DNA from: Salticus scenicus
Taxonomy: Eukaryota > Arthropoda > Arachnida > Araneae > Salticidae
NCBI GenBank assembly: GCA_963930645.1
Contig: OZ005662.1
Coordinates: 97,696,436 to 97,760,435, forward strand
Reading direction: 5' to 3'
DNA: 64,000 bases
The notes beneath the pieces are model-generated. The model saw nothing but the letters and a program-made list of their open reading frames with translations, was not told the DNA's origin and did not search any database. The position numbers and the translations under genes are program-made. Below are positions 17,859-30,850 of the stretch, one piece after another. Numbering within the stretch: position 1 is the stretch's first letter; each line of letters begins with the position of its first letter.

Positions 17859-20800
17859 ATGGCAAGTGAAGATTCAAAATATAGTGTTGAACCGTTCAAC
17901 GGCAAGAACTTCTCGCTATGGAGTCGACGTGTTGAAGCTGTGTTTGCAGCGAAAGAGCTGGATTTGTATTTAGAAAAGGAATGTGATAGAACCAAAGAAG
18001 CGGAAGTACGTGCCGCGAAAAAGGCTTATGCCTTATTGCTGACTCTATTAGATGATTCGGTTTTGGCTGCTCTGGCCAATGAAAAGTCAGCTTGTGAAAT
18101 ATGGAAAACTTTAAAAACAAAATATGCTAAAACGAGTGCTGTTAGTCAGATTTTGGCTAGAAAGAGATTAGCAACTATGAAGAAACGATCTGATTGCAGT
18201 ATGCAGCAACATATTGATGAAATGCTAGGAACTGTAAATGACTTAAGAATGTCCGGTGCGGCTGTGCAGGATATGGATGTGGTGATATATCTTATGATGT
18301 CTCTTGCACCTGAATATGATGTAGTTAAAGCTACAATTGAAAATCAACCGAGCGAGAACCTGACTTTGAACTTTGTTACACAAAGACTCTTAAGTGCAGA
18401 AGCCCTGAAAGGCGATAAAAGTAGTGAACAGATACGTAATTGTGGATCGAGTGACAACGCAGCTTTTCGTGTGAATAAATCTAATTTAACTTGCTATCGT
18501 TGCAAATTTAAAGGTCATGTAGCAAAGAACTGCAAAAGTAAAGTAACTCGTTTTAATTGTGGCCGTTCTGGGCATTACAAAAGGGACTGTAGAGTAAAAT
18601 CAAAGATGGATCATAAAGAAACAGCTGCAGCAGTGACTTTTATGATGGGTGAATCTGACGACAATCTGTTTCTGTTGGACTCTGGAGCTACAGCACATAT
18701 GTGCAGTAAAAGTGAGTGGTTTGATGATTTGAAAAGTTTTTCTGGTTCAGTGGCCTGTGCATCCAAAAATGACACTTTAAAAATAGAAGGAATTGGAAAA
18801 ATTTCAGGAATTTTGCATGGAAAGAAAATTATTCTGACTGATGTACTTTATGTGCCTGATTTAAATGGTGAACTAATATCAGTAAAGAACATTCAAAAGG
18901 CAGGTTACAGTATTATATTTAAAGATGATAAAGCGTTAGTGCAAAAGGGTAAACAGAGCTTTGTAATGGCTCAGCTTAATGATAAAGGGCACTATGTTAG
19001 TGAATTTAAGCCCATTAAAGCTGTAGCTAGTGTCGCTAACCATTCTTCAGATCTTTGGCATAGACGCATGGGACACTCATCAAATAAAGTTTTAGAGCAA
19101 ATGGGCCTTCCTACTTCAGATAATTTCTGTGAAGAATGTGTCATGGCTAAGCAATCAAATGAACCTGCTGGAAAGGGTCCCAGAAGTCGAGAAACCTCAG
19201 CTATGAGAATGGTTCATACCGACATATGTGGCCCTATTTCACCACCTACACCTTCTGGTGAAAAATATTTTGTAACAATCATTGATGATCACTCAAGATT
19301 CTGTGAGGTACATTTACTGAAGCATAAAAATGACATAGTTCCAGTATTTAAGCTATTCTTAAAGCAAAATCCTAATTTGTATAAAATCAGATGTGACAAT
19401 GCGGGAGAGTATGTCTCTGGAGAATTAGCCAAGTGTTGCAAGGAAACTGGTATACTGCTAGATCCTGATCCACCATAATCAGCTTGTTTAAACGGTGTTG
19501 CTGAAAGAGCCAATCGATACTTGTTGGAGAAAGCTCGTGCATTGGTGTATGAAGCACAGTTACCCAAAAGTTTCTGGGGCTTTGCTGTACAGACTGCAGC
19601 CTATCTTAAAAATAGAATTCCCTGCCAAAGTATTAATAATTGCATGCCATTTGAGCTGAAGTATGGAAAACCTCCTGACTTAAATTTAATAAAGGTATTT
19701 GGATGTGATGCATACATGAGAATTTCAGACAACCTGAGGAAGAAGTTGGATCCCAAATCAAGAAAAATGATTTTTGTTGGCTACTCAAGTATGGGTTACC
19801 GTTTGTTGGACCCTGAAACAAATAGAGTTACAAATTCTCGCAATGTTAAGTTTAACGAAGAAAAGAAAAGAATTTCTATATCTGATACAAGTCAAGAAAA
19901 TGTTCCATTAGACATTAATTCTCAACCTGAAGTTTTGCTTGAATCGAATGATGCTGAATCTAATAATCCTGAAGAAAATGAAACCAGAAGTTCAAGAAGA
20001 AGCACAAAGCCACCTGCTAGACTAAATGACTACTACCTATACAGTGCACTTGTAGCAAATCCTGATCCAATTTTGTTTGAAGATTTAGAGAAATTACCAG
20101 TTAATGAGCAGAATTTATGGCGAAATGCTATGAATCAAGAAATGAAATCTTTGAATCAAAACAAAGTGTGGGAACTTGTGGAGTTACCAGAAAATGAGAA
20201 AACAATATCCTGCAAATGGGTGTTTAGAATTAAACAAAATGGTGTCTATAAGGCAAGACTGGTTGCAAGAGGCTTTGAACAGAAAGCAGGTGTTGATTTC
20301 CTTGAAACTTATGCTCCTGTTATTAGTACATCCTCTCTCAGACTTGTACTTGCCATCATCATCCATAAAGAACTAAAAATGTTTGCACTTGATGTTAAAA
20401 CTGCTTTCCTAAATGGTGAACTTAATGAAAATATCTTTATGGAACAACCCATGGGATATAGTGATAACAGTGGTAGAGTGTGCAAACTTTTAAAAAGTCT
20501 ATATGGACTGAAACAAGCACCAAGGCAGTGGTTCGAGAAATTTACAGACTTCATAATTCATCTGAAATTTCAACAACTCAATAATGAGCCATGTGTATTT
20601 GTAAAAAGGTTAGATCACAGTGAAATGATAGTTGTTTTGTACGTCGATGATTTGCTGATTTCTGGTTCTGACATATCAGAAGTTAAAGTGGTAATTCAGC
20701 TTCTTCAGCAAAAATTTGAGATGTCAGGATCTGAAATTGCCAGTGAATTTTTGGGCATATGTTTTGAACAATCCAGTAACCATCTTTGTTTAAGTCAAAA

Positions 20801-21590
20801 ATCTTATGTGTTGAAAATTTTAGAAAAATTTAAGATGGCTGATTGTAAGCCCTGTGATACACCACTTGTACCAAAAGCAACTGCATCAAACTTTGACAAT
20901 GGTGAACATTTTGAAGGTCCCTATCGTGAACTTGTTGGTACTTTATTATATTTAGCAATGACAACTAGACCAGATATTTTGTACTCTGTAAACTGTTTTG
21001 GTCAATTGCAAGAGCAACCTACAGTTGCTGCTTGGACTGGTCTGAAAAGAGTGCTACGTTATCTCAAAGGGACTCTTGAGCTAAAATTATTTTTTCCTAA
21101 GTGTAGTAGTGATGATATTGTCATTTCTCTGTATGTTGATGCTGATTGGGGGGCTGATTTACGTGATCGAAAATCAATTTCAGGTTATATTTTAATGCTA
21201 AACAGTTGTCCAATAATTTGGAATGTTAAGAAGCAGACATCCATAGCTCTGTCTTCTACTGAAGCAGAGATTTTAGCCTTAGCTAAAGCTATTCAAATTT
21301 TAGTGGTTGTTTATAACTTAACAAAAGAAATTTTGGGATGTAAAGAAATAAAAATGATAATTTTTGAAGATAATCAATCTGCCATAAAAGCTGTCTGTAA
21401 TGAAAATCATTGTGCTAGATTAAAGCACCTAGACATTAAGCTAAAGTATATCAGGGAAATTATAAAATTAAATTCTATTAGTGTTGAATACATAGCTGCT
21501 GAAGATCAGCTGGCAGACTTATTTACAAAAAGCTTACCAAAACCTAGATTATGTAAACTAATTAATCATTGTGGTCTAATATGTGATTAA
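17859..21590 (+). pseudogene. gag-pol: Copia Gag-Pol polyprotein with one in-frame stop
   Basis: One frame encodes gag and pol, as in Ty1/copia elements. The ATG at 17859 (MASEDSKYSVEPFNGKNF) is preferred to the in-frame ATG at 17823 because it gives the usual family N-terminus. Counting from 17823, the first zinc knuckle CYRCKFKGHVAKNC spans 224-237. A second at 243-256 lacks its first Cys (Arg at 243). Protease LLDSGATAHMC has D286. The integrase has H413/H417 and C436/C439, then D467 and D525. A TAA at 19476-19478 falls just before NGVAERAN, which carries the third catalytic acid, so the frame is broken within the integrase core. The same frame then continues to 21590 with RT (D at 20391-20393, YVDD at 20640-20651) and RNase H (YVDADWGAD, STEAEILAL, EDNQSAIKA). 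No frameshift is seen; the defect may be a single recent substitution or a sequencing error. Confidence 0.92.
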
Positions 21591-21597
21591 GGGTGGG
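21589..21597 (+). other. Polypurine tract of the copia element
   Basis: AAGGGTGGG lies directly before the 3' LTR and overlaps the gag-pol TAA stop (21588-21590). This position supports LTR ends beginning TATTGAGAG rather than TGAGAG. Confidence 0.7.
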
Positions 21598-21870
21598 TAT
21601 TGAGAGTTAATCACAGTAACTGTTTTATATTTGATGTAATCACTGTTATTTTGTATCACATTTAAACTGTCATTCATTTCTACCATACATGTAACCATAA
21701 CTGTAAGTTTTCTTTATATATATGTTTTGGCAACACTTTTGTTTGTTGTCGTTTCTTGGGTACGCTGACGCTCTAGCGTGATGTACGTGAGTGCAATTTC
21801 TGCACGTTTTTCATTATTAAACTTCATCTTATATCCATGAACATCGGACTCTGATTGATTTAATTTAACA
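21598..21870 (+). repeat. 3' LTR of the copia element (273 bp)
   Basis: Paired with 17494-17766; C at 21688 is the one difference noticed. Followed by TGTAT (21871-21875), after which satellite sequence resumes. Confidence 0.9.
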
Positions 21871-21875
21871 TGTAT

Positions 21876-23162
21876 ATTTAAGTTTTTTCGAAAAAACTGG
21901 AGTGAACAGCAAACAAACGTATGCAAAATATCTCATATCATAAGAGAAAAGATGAATTTTTTTCAATGCCTTCATTCAAAATCGAATGAATTCCAGAAAT
22001 AACAAGAAAGCGAGTACTACAAAAGGAGATGTAATTTTTCTGGACAAAATTGAGAAAAAGATTTTAAATCCTGAAAAAACGGTGGAGGATTTTTGCAAGC
22101 CACTTCAGTTGACACCGCAAGGTTTCCAGGACTGACAAAGAAAAAAGTTAATACCAAAGTAGATAACATTTTTGTTAAAATTTGAAGAGAATAGTAATCA
22201 AAATGTATTATGTCTATGGTGTACGGATGTGTATGGTGTTATGTGTATGGATGTATTAAAAAGGTCACAAATCATAAAGAAATATGTGGGTTTTAATAAC
22301 CTCCTTCAGTTAACACCGCAAGACTGAAAAAAAAATATGTTAATATCAGAGAAAATGAAAGACTAAAGATAAAAATCTGAATTGCATGTAATGGAAAGTT
22401 TTCAAAATATCTGAAAAAAGAAGTTGGATTTTTTCCAACCCCTACTGTTAAAACTCACGGTTTCGGAAAATAAGAACGAAATATGTACTACAAAAGAGGT
22501 GTAAGTATGCTTGAAAAATTGAGGTAAATGGTGATCAAAAGTTTTTAAGTCTTAAGATAGAATGCAAATGTTGCCAGTCCCTTCAGTGAACACCGCAAGG
22601 TTTACGGGACTGACATAAAAAAGTTAGTACCAGAGTAGATGTGTGATTTCTGGACAAAAACTAAAGTGAACAGCAGAAAAAGTTTTCAGATTTTCTGAAA
22701 TCACAAAAGAAATGGTGGATCTTTGCCAGTCCCTTCAATTAACAATGCAAGGTTTCCGGGAGTGAAAAAGAAAAATGTCAGTGCAAATGTAGACGTAAGA
22801 TTTACGGAAAAACTGAAGTGAACACCACATAAATTTTGCAAAATGTTTGAAATCATAAAAAGAAAATAGATGTAATTTTACCAGCACCTTCACTTAAATT
22901 CGACTGGATTCTATAAACAAGAAAGAAAGTACTGCAAGAGGAGGTGCAACATTTCTGGAGAAGACTGACGTGAATAGTAAAGAAAATATTTAAAAAAAGG
23001 TTTAGGTCTTAAAGAAAATGGTAGAGAAATTTACCAGTCCCTTCAGTTAACATCGCAAGGTTTCCGGGAAAGACAAAATAAAAAAAAGTAGTGTCAAAGT
23101 AGATATAAGATTTATGATAAAATATGAAGAGAATAGTAATAGAATTTTTCTTTAAATGTCTC

Positions 23163-23205
<43 letters not shown>

Positions 23206-24032
23206 GAAATTTTCCCAGTCCCTTCAGCTAACACCGCAAGGTTTCCGGGACTGAAAAATAAAAAAGTTTAGGGCAAATATATATGTAAGATTTTTGGAAA
23301 AACTGAAGTGAATAGCACACAAATAATTGCAAACTGTCGGAAATCATAAGAAAAATCATGGATTTTTTCAGCGAATTCATTTAAAATAAAATGTATTGAA
23401 GAAATAAAAAGAAAATAAGTAGTACAAAAGGATATGTAACTTTCCTAGACAAAAGTGAGGTGAACAGTAAAAAAATAGGTTGAAAAAAGACTTCAAGACT
23501 AACGTAAAGAGTAAAAAAATGATTTTAAAGAAGTTTTAGGACTTAAAAGAAATGGTAGAGAATTTTTGCCAGTCCCTTCAGTTAACACCGCAAGGTTTCC
23601 GGGACTGACAAAAAAAAGAAGTTATTAACAAAATACGTATATGATTTCTGGACAAAACTGAAGTGAATAAAACGTAAATGTTTTCAAATTGTTTGAAATC
23701 ATAAAAGAAATCGTGGATCTTTGTCAGTCCCTTCAGATAACACCGGAAGGTTTCCGGAACTGACAAAAAAAAGTTAATAACGAAGTACACATATGATTTC
23801 TAGTTCTGGACAAAACTGAAGTGAACAAAACACAAAAGTTTTCAGATTGTTTGAAATCATAAAAGAAATTGTGGATCTTTGCCATGTCCTCCAGTTAACA
23901 CGGAAAGATTTTCGTGTGTGACAAAGAAAAGTTAGTACCAAAGTAGATGTATGACTTCTGGACAAAACTAAAGTGAACAGCACACAAAAGTTTTCACATT
24001 GTCTAAATCAGAAAAGAATTTGTGGATCTTTG
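21876..24032. repeat. Transition zone of the ~153 bp satellite
   Basis: About 14 monomers. Boxes (near 22100, 22305, 22575, 22725, 23035, 23215, 23570, 23725, 23885) are closer to the consensus CCCTTCAGTTAACACCGCAA than in 13-17 kb, and some already carry variants used later in the HOR (e.g. the CCATGTCCTCCAG type at 23883). They are not yet in the regular 12-monomer order. A long A-run lies at ~23169-23203. Confidence 0.75.
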
Positions 24033-27000
24033 ACAGTCCCTCTAGTTAACATCGCAAGGTTTCCGGGAGTGACAAAGAAAAATGGCAGTGCAAATGTAGA
24101 TGTAAGGATTCGGGAAAAAACTGAAGTGAACAAGCACATAAATTTTCAAAATGTCTAAAACCATAAAAAAAATTTAAAAAGTTTTAGGTCTAAAGAAAAT
24201 AGTGGAGAAATTTGCCAGTCCCTTCAGTTAACACCGCAAGGTTTCCGGGAAAGACAAAGGAAAAAGGTGGTATTAAAGTAGATATAAGATTTATAATAAA
24301 ATATAAAGAGGTAATAGAATTTTTTAAAAAATGTCTTAAAACATAAAAAAAAGTGAATTTTTTCCAGTCCCTTCAGTTAACACCGCATGGTTTCCGGGAC
24401 TGAGAAAGAAAAAAGACTAGTGCAAATATATATGTAAGATTTTTGGTAAAAGCTGAAATGGACAGCACACAAATAATTCCAAACTGTCTGAAATCATAAG
24501 AAAAATGATGGATTTTTTCAAGCCCCTTCATTTAAAATCAAATGGATTCAAGAAATAACAAGAAAATGAGTAGCACAAAAGGAGATGTAACCTTTATGGA
24601 CAAAATTGAGGTGAACAGTAAGAAAAAAAAAAGTTTTAAGTCCTAAAGAAAACGGAGGAGGATTTTTGAAAGCCATTTCAGTTAACACCGCAAGGTTTCT
24701 GGAACTGACAAAGAAAAAAGTTAGTGCCAAAATGCATATAATATTTATGATAAAATTTGAAGGGAATATAATCGAATGTATTAAAAATCTTTCAAATAAT
24801 AACGAAATGTGTAGGTATTTATCTGTACCTTCAGTTAACACTGTAAGTCTGAGAAAGCAAAATGTTAATGCTAAAGAAAATAAAAGATTAAAGGGAAAAA
24901 GCTGAAATGCATGAAATCGAAAGTTTTCAAAATATCTCAAAAAGGGAAGTAGGATTTTTACCAACGACTATAGTTAAAATTCATGGTTTCCGAAAATAAG
25001 AACGAAGTATGTACTGCTAAAAAATATAAGTATGCTTGACAAAATTGAGGTAAATGGTGATCGAATGATCTTAAGTCTTACGGTAGACTGTAAGTGTTTT
25101 TTGCCAGTCCCTTCAGATAACACCGCAAGGTTTCCGGGATTGACAAAAATGTTACTACCAAAGTAGATGTGTTAATTCTGGACAAAACTAAAGTGAGAAG
25201 CACACAAAAGTTTTCAGATTGTCCGAAATCATAAAAGAAATTGTGGATCTCTGCCAGTCCCTCCAGTTAACACCGCAAGGTTTCCGGGACTGACAAAGAA
25301 AAATGTCAGTGCAAATGTTGATGTAAGATTTCCGGAAAAACTGAAGTGAAGTGAACAGCACATAAATTTTGCAAAATGTCTGAAATCATAAAAAACAATA
25401 GATGTAATTTTACTAGCACCTTCACTTAAATTCGTCTGGATTCTAGAAACAAGAAAGAAAGTACTGCAAGAGGACAAGCTACATTTCTGGAGAAGATTGA
25501 CGTGAATGTTAAAAAATGATTTTAAAGAAGTTTTAGGTCTTAAATGAAATGGTAGAGAATTTTTGCCAGTCCCTTCAGTTAACACTGCAATGTTTCCGGA
25601 ACCGACAAAAAAAAAAGTTAGTAACAAAGTGCAAATATGATTTCTGGACAAAACTGAAGTGAACAAAACGTAAATGTTTTCAGATTGTTTGAAATCATAA
25701 AAGAAATTGTGGATCTTTGCCATGTCCTCCAGTTAACACGGAAAGATTTCCGTGTGTGACAAAGAAAAGTTAGTACCAAAGTAGATGTATGACTTCTGGA
25801 AAAAACTAAAGTGAACAGCACACAAAATTTTTCAGATTGTCTAAATCAGAAAAGAATTTGTGGATCTTTGACAGTCCCTTTAGTTAACATCGCAACGTTT
25901 CCGAGAGTGGCAAAGAAAAATGGCAGTGCAAATGTTGATGTAAGATTTCCGGAAAAACTGAAGTGAACAGTACATAAATTTTGCAAAATGTCTCAAATCA
26001 TAAAAAACAGTAGATGTAATTTTACTAGCACCTTCACTTAAATTCGTCTGGATTCTACAAACCAGAAAGAAAGTACTGCAAGAAGACAAGCTACATTTCT
26101 GGAGAAGACAAACGTGAAGGGTAAAGAAATGGTTTTAAAGAAGTTTTAGGTCTTAAAGGAAATGGTAGAAAGTTTTTGCCAGTCCCTTCAGTTAACACCG
26201 CAAGGTTTCCGGGACTGAAAAAAAAAAGTTAATAACGAAGTACACATATGATTTCTAATTCTGGAGAAAACTGAAGTGAACAAAACCCAAAAGTTTTCAT
26301 ATTGTTTGAAATCATAAAAGAAATTGTGGATCTTTGCCATGTCCTCCAGTTAACACGGAAAGATTTCCGTGTGAGACAAAGAAAAGTTAGTACCAAAGTA
26401 GATGTATGACTTCTGGACAAAACTAAAGTGAACAGCACACAAAAGTTTTCAGATTGTCTAAATCAGAAAAGAATTTGTGGATCTTTGACAGTCCCTGTAG
26501 TTAACATCGCAAGGTTTCCGAGAGTGACAAAGAAAAATGGCAGTGCAAATGTAGATGTAAGGATTCGAGAAAAAACAGAAGTGAACAAGCACATAAATTT
26601 TCAAAATGTCTAAAACCATAAAAAAAATTTAAAAAGTTTTAGGTCTTAAAGAAAATAGTGGAGAAATTTGCCAGTCCCTTCAGTTAACACCGCAAGGTTT
26701 CCGGGAAAGACAAAGGAAAAATGTGGTGTTAAAGTAGATATAAGATTTATGATAAAATATAAAGAGGTAATAGAATTTTTTAAAAAATGTCTTAAAACAT
26801 AAAAAAAAGTGAATTTTTTCCAGTCCCTTCAGTTAACACCGCAAGGTTTCCGGGACTGAGAAAGAAAAAAGACTAGTGCAAATATATGTGTAAGATTTTT
26901 GGAAAAAACTGAAGTTGACAGCACACAAATAATTGCAAACTGTCTGAAATCATAAGAAAAATGATGGATTTTTTCAAGTCCCTTCATTTAAAATCAAATG

Positions 27001-30000
27001 GATTCAAGAAATAACAAGAAAATGAGTAGCACAAAAGGAGATGTAACTTTTATGGACAAAATTGAGGTGAACAGTAAGAAAAAAAAAAGTTTTAAGTCCT
27101 AAAGACAACGGAGGAGGATTTTTGCAAGCCCCTTCAGTTAACACCGCAAGGTTTCCGGGACTGACAAAGAAAAAAGTTAGTGCCAAAATGCATATAATAT
27201 TTATGATAAAATTTGAAGGGAATATAATCGAATGTATTAAAAATGTTTCAAATAATAAAGAAATGTGTAGGTATTTATCTGTACCTTCAGTTAACACTGT
27301 AAGTCTGAGAAAGCAAAATGTTAATGCCAAAGAAAATAAAAGAATAAAGGGAAAAAGCTGAAATGCATGAAATCGAAAGTTTTCAAAATATCTCAAAAAG
27401 GGAAGTAGGATTTTTACCAACGACTATAGTTAAAATTCATGGTTTCCGAAAATAAGAACGAAGTATGTACTGCTAATAAATATAAGTATGCTTGACAAAA
27501 TTGAGGTAAATGGTGATCGAATGATCTTAAGTCTTACGGTAGACTGTAAGTGTTTTTTGCCAGTCCCTTCAGTTAACACCGCAAGGTTTCCGGGACTGAC
27601 AAAATTGTTACTACCAAAGTAGATGTTTTATTTCTGGACAAAACTAAAGTGAGAAGCACACAAAAGTTTTCAGATTGTCCGAAATCATAAAAGAAATCGT
27701 GGATCTCTGCCAGTCCCTCCAGTTAACACCGCAAGGTTTCCGGGACTGACAAAGAAAAATGTCAGTGCAAATGTTGATGTAAGATTTCCGGAAAAACTGA
27801 AGTGAAGTGAACAGCACATAAATTTTGCAAAATGTCTGAAATCATAAAAAACAATAGATGTAATTTTACTACCACCTTCACTTAAATTCGTCTGGATTCT
27901 AGAAACAAGAAAGAAAGTACTGCAAGAGGAAAGCTACATTTCTGGAGAAGATTGACGTGAATGTTAAAAAATGATTTTAAAGAAATTTCAGGTCTTAAAT
28001 GAAATGGTAGAGAATTTTTGCCAGTCCCTTCAGTTAACACCGCAATGTTTCCGGAACCGACAAAAAAAAAAGTTAGTAACAAAGTGCAAATATGATTTCT
28101 GGACAAAACTGAAGTGGACAAAACGTAAATGTTTTCAGATTGTTTGAAATCATAAAAGAAATTGTGGATCTTTGCCATGTCCTCCAGTTAACACGGAAAG
28201 ATTTCCGTGTGTGACAAAGAAAAGTTAGCACCAAAGTAGATGTATGACTTCTGGAAAAAACTAAAGTGAACAGCACACAAAAATTTTCAGATTGTCTAAA
28301 TCAGAAAAGAATTTGTGGATCTTTGACAGTCCCTGTAGTTATCATCGCAAGGTTTCCGAGAGTGACAAAGAAAAATGGCAGTGCAAATGTAGATGTAAGG
28401 ATTCGAGAAAAAGCAGAAGTGAACAAGCACATAAATTTTCAAAATGTCTAAAACCATAAAAAAAATTTAAAAAGTTTTAGGTCTTAAAGAAAATAGTGGA
28501 GAAATTTGCCAGTCCCTTCAGTTAACACCGCAAGGTTTCCGGGAAAGACAAAGGAAAAAGGTGGTTTAAAGTAGATATAAGATTTATGATAAAATATAAA
28601 GAGGTAATAGAATTTTTTCAAAAATGTCTTAAAACATAAAAAAAAGTGAATTTTTTCCAGTCCCTTCAGTTAACACCGCAAGGTTTCCGGGACTGAGAAA
28701 GAAAAAAGACTAGTGCAAATATATGTGTAAGATTTTTGGAAAAAACTGAAGTTGACAGCACACAAATAATTGCAAACTGTCTGAAATCATAAGAAAAATG
28801 ATGGATTTTTTCAAGCCCCTTCACTTAAAATCAAATGGATTCAAGAAATAACAAGAAAATGAGTAGTACAAAAGGAGATGTAACTTTTATGGACAAAATT
28901 GAGGTGAACAGTAAGAAAAAAAAAAAGTTTTAAGTCCTAAAGACAACGGAGGAGGATTTTTGCAAGCCCCTTCAGTTAACACCGCAAGGTTTCCGGGACT
29001 GACAAAGAAAAAAGTTAGTGCCAAAATGCATATAATATTTATGATAAAATTTGAAGGGAATATAATCGAATGTATTAAAAATGTTTCAAATAATAAAGAA
29101 ATGTGTAGGTATTTATCTGTACCTTCAGTTAACACTGTAAGTCTGAGAAAGCAAAATGTTAATGCCAAAGAAAATAAAAGAATAAAGGGAAAAAGCTGAA
29201 ATGCATGAAATCGAAAGTTTTCAAAATATCTCAAAAAGGGAAGTAGGATTTTTACCAACGACTATAGTTAAAATTCATGGTTTCCGAAAATAAGAACGAA
29301 GTATGTACTGCTAATAAATATAAGTATGCTTGACAAAATTGAGGTAAATGGTGATCGAATGATCTTAAGTCTTACGGTAGACTGTAAGTGTTTTTTGCCA
29401 GTCCCTTCAGTTAACACCGCAAGGTTTCCGGGACTGACAAAAATGTTACTACCAAAGTAGATGTTTTATTTCTGGACAAAACTAAAGTGAGAAGCACACA
29501 AAAGTTTTCAGATTGTCCGAAATCATAAAAGAAATCGTGGATCTCTGCCAGTCCCTCCAGTTAACACCGCACGGTTTCCGGGACTGACAAAGAAAAATGT
29601 CAGTGCAAATGTTGATGTAAGATTTCCGGAAAAACTGAAGTGAAGTGAACAGCACATAAATTTTGCAAAATGTCTGAAATCATAAAAAACAATAGATGTA
29701 ATTTTACTACCACCTTCACTTAAATTCGTCTGGATTCTAGAAACAAGAAAGAAAGTACTGCAAGAGGAAAGCTACATTTCTGGAGAAGATTGACGTGAAT
29801 GTTAAAAAATGATTTTAAAGAAATTTCAGGTCTTAAATGAAATGGTAGAGAATTTTTGCCAGTCCCTTCAGTTAACACCGCAATGTTTCCGGAACCGACA
29901 AAAAAAAAAAGTTAGTAACAAAGTGCAAATATGATTTCTGGACAAAACTGAAGTGAACAAAACGTAAATGTTTTCAGATTGTTTGAAATCATAAAAGAAA

Positions 30001-30443
30001 TTGTGGATCTTTGCCATGTCCTCCAGTTAACACGGAAAGATTTCCGTGTGTGACAAAGAAAAGTTAGTACCAAAGTAGATGTATGACTTCTGGAAAAAAC
30101 TAAAGTGAACAGCACACAAAAGTTTTCAGATTGTCTAAATCAGAAAAGAATTTGTGGATCTTTGACAGTCCCTGTAGTTATCATCGCAAGGTTTCCGAGA
30201 GTGACAAAGAAAAATGGCAGTGCAAATGTAGATGTAAGGATTCGAGAAAAAACAGAAGTGAACAAGCACATAAATTTTCAAAATGTCTAAAACCATAAAA
30301 AAAATTTAAAAAGTTTTAGGTCTTAAAGAAAATAGTGGAGAAATTTGCCAGTCCCTTCAGTTAACACCGCAAGGTTTCCGGGAAAGACAAAGGAAAAAGG
30401 TGGTGTTAAAGTAGATATAAGATTTATGATAAAATATAAAGAG
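24033..30443. repeat. Higher-order satellite array, first block (12-monomer, ~1.84 kb units)
   Basis: Monomers of ~153 bp follow a fixed order of 12 types. In the unit at 27559-29397 the boxes start near 27559 (A), 27709 (B), 27866 (C, ACCACCTTCACTTAAATTCG), 28021 (D), 28174 (E, CCATGTCCTCCAG), 28325 (F, ACAGTCCCTGTAG), 28508 (G), 28658 (H), 28811 (I), 28964 (J), 29117 (K, CTGTACCTTCAG), 29256 (L, CCAACGACTATAG) and 29398 (A again). F boxes at 24033, 26488, 28326 and 30165 give spacings of 2455, 1838 and 1839 bp. The first interval is a 12-mer plus four extra monomers (F, C', D', E), seen from a second F-like box at ~25872. Units within the block are nearly identical. No gene is supported in it. 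Confidence 0.9.
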
Positions 30444-30743
30444 CCCAGCAAAACTTATATTGCTGGGCTCGTTATGGCCTACTGCTGGCATCCTGCACTT
30501 GCCTTCAGTTACCGGTTGCCCCATATAACTCCAGGAGCGGGCCGTTTGTGGCTGCCAGCAGTGATGGAAGCCTAAAGAAAAATGGTCGGTGGCCCAGAAG
30601 TGGCATAAACACAGTTGGCCTTATGCAGGCTATCACGACACGGCCAACATCATGTTTTTCATGTTGTGGCCACAAATTATTAGGCCATAACCAATTTGTA
30701 TGCATAGAGGGCGCTGTGATTCTTTTTCTGTTGATTTGAAATT

Positions 30744-30850
30744 CCCTCGCTGTCCGCCATTTCATAGGAAGTTCTTGTTCGTTGTTGTAGTCTGCGGGTG
30801 CGGGTGCGAGATTGAAAATCTCGTAAAAAGAATATATGAGTAAGTAATTC
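30744..30850 (+). promoter_or_regulatory. Promoter/first-exon-like segment inside the 4 kb element
   Basis: The GC-richer stretch CTGTCCGCCATTTCATAGG contains a CCGCCAT core like the YY1-type motif found at some animal transcription starts. About 90 bp downstream is ATATGAGTAAGTAATT, with a consensus 5' splice donor GTAAGT. A strong pyrimidine tract ending CTTTCAG lies at ~31995-32011. Together these could be the remains of a transposase first exon and its intron. Motif-based inference only; the same segment recurs at ~36580-36686. Confidence 0.3.

Larger units (their letters stand above)
17494..21870 (+). mobile_element. Ty1/copia LTR retrotransposon, nearly complete, one nonsense codon
   Basis: A 4377 bp element with LTRs 17494-17766 and 21598-21870 (273 bp each), a single gag-pol frame between them, a polypurine tract next to the 3' LTR, and target duplication TGTAT at 17489-17493 and 21871-21875. 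The LTRs differ at one position seen (T17584 versus C21688), so the insertion is young but probably older than the gypsy copy. Both LTRs begin TATTGAGAG and end TTTAACA, giving TA...CA instead of the canonical TG...CA. A TAA codon at 19476-19478 interrupts the integrase. Confidence 0.92.
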
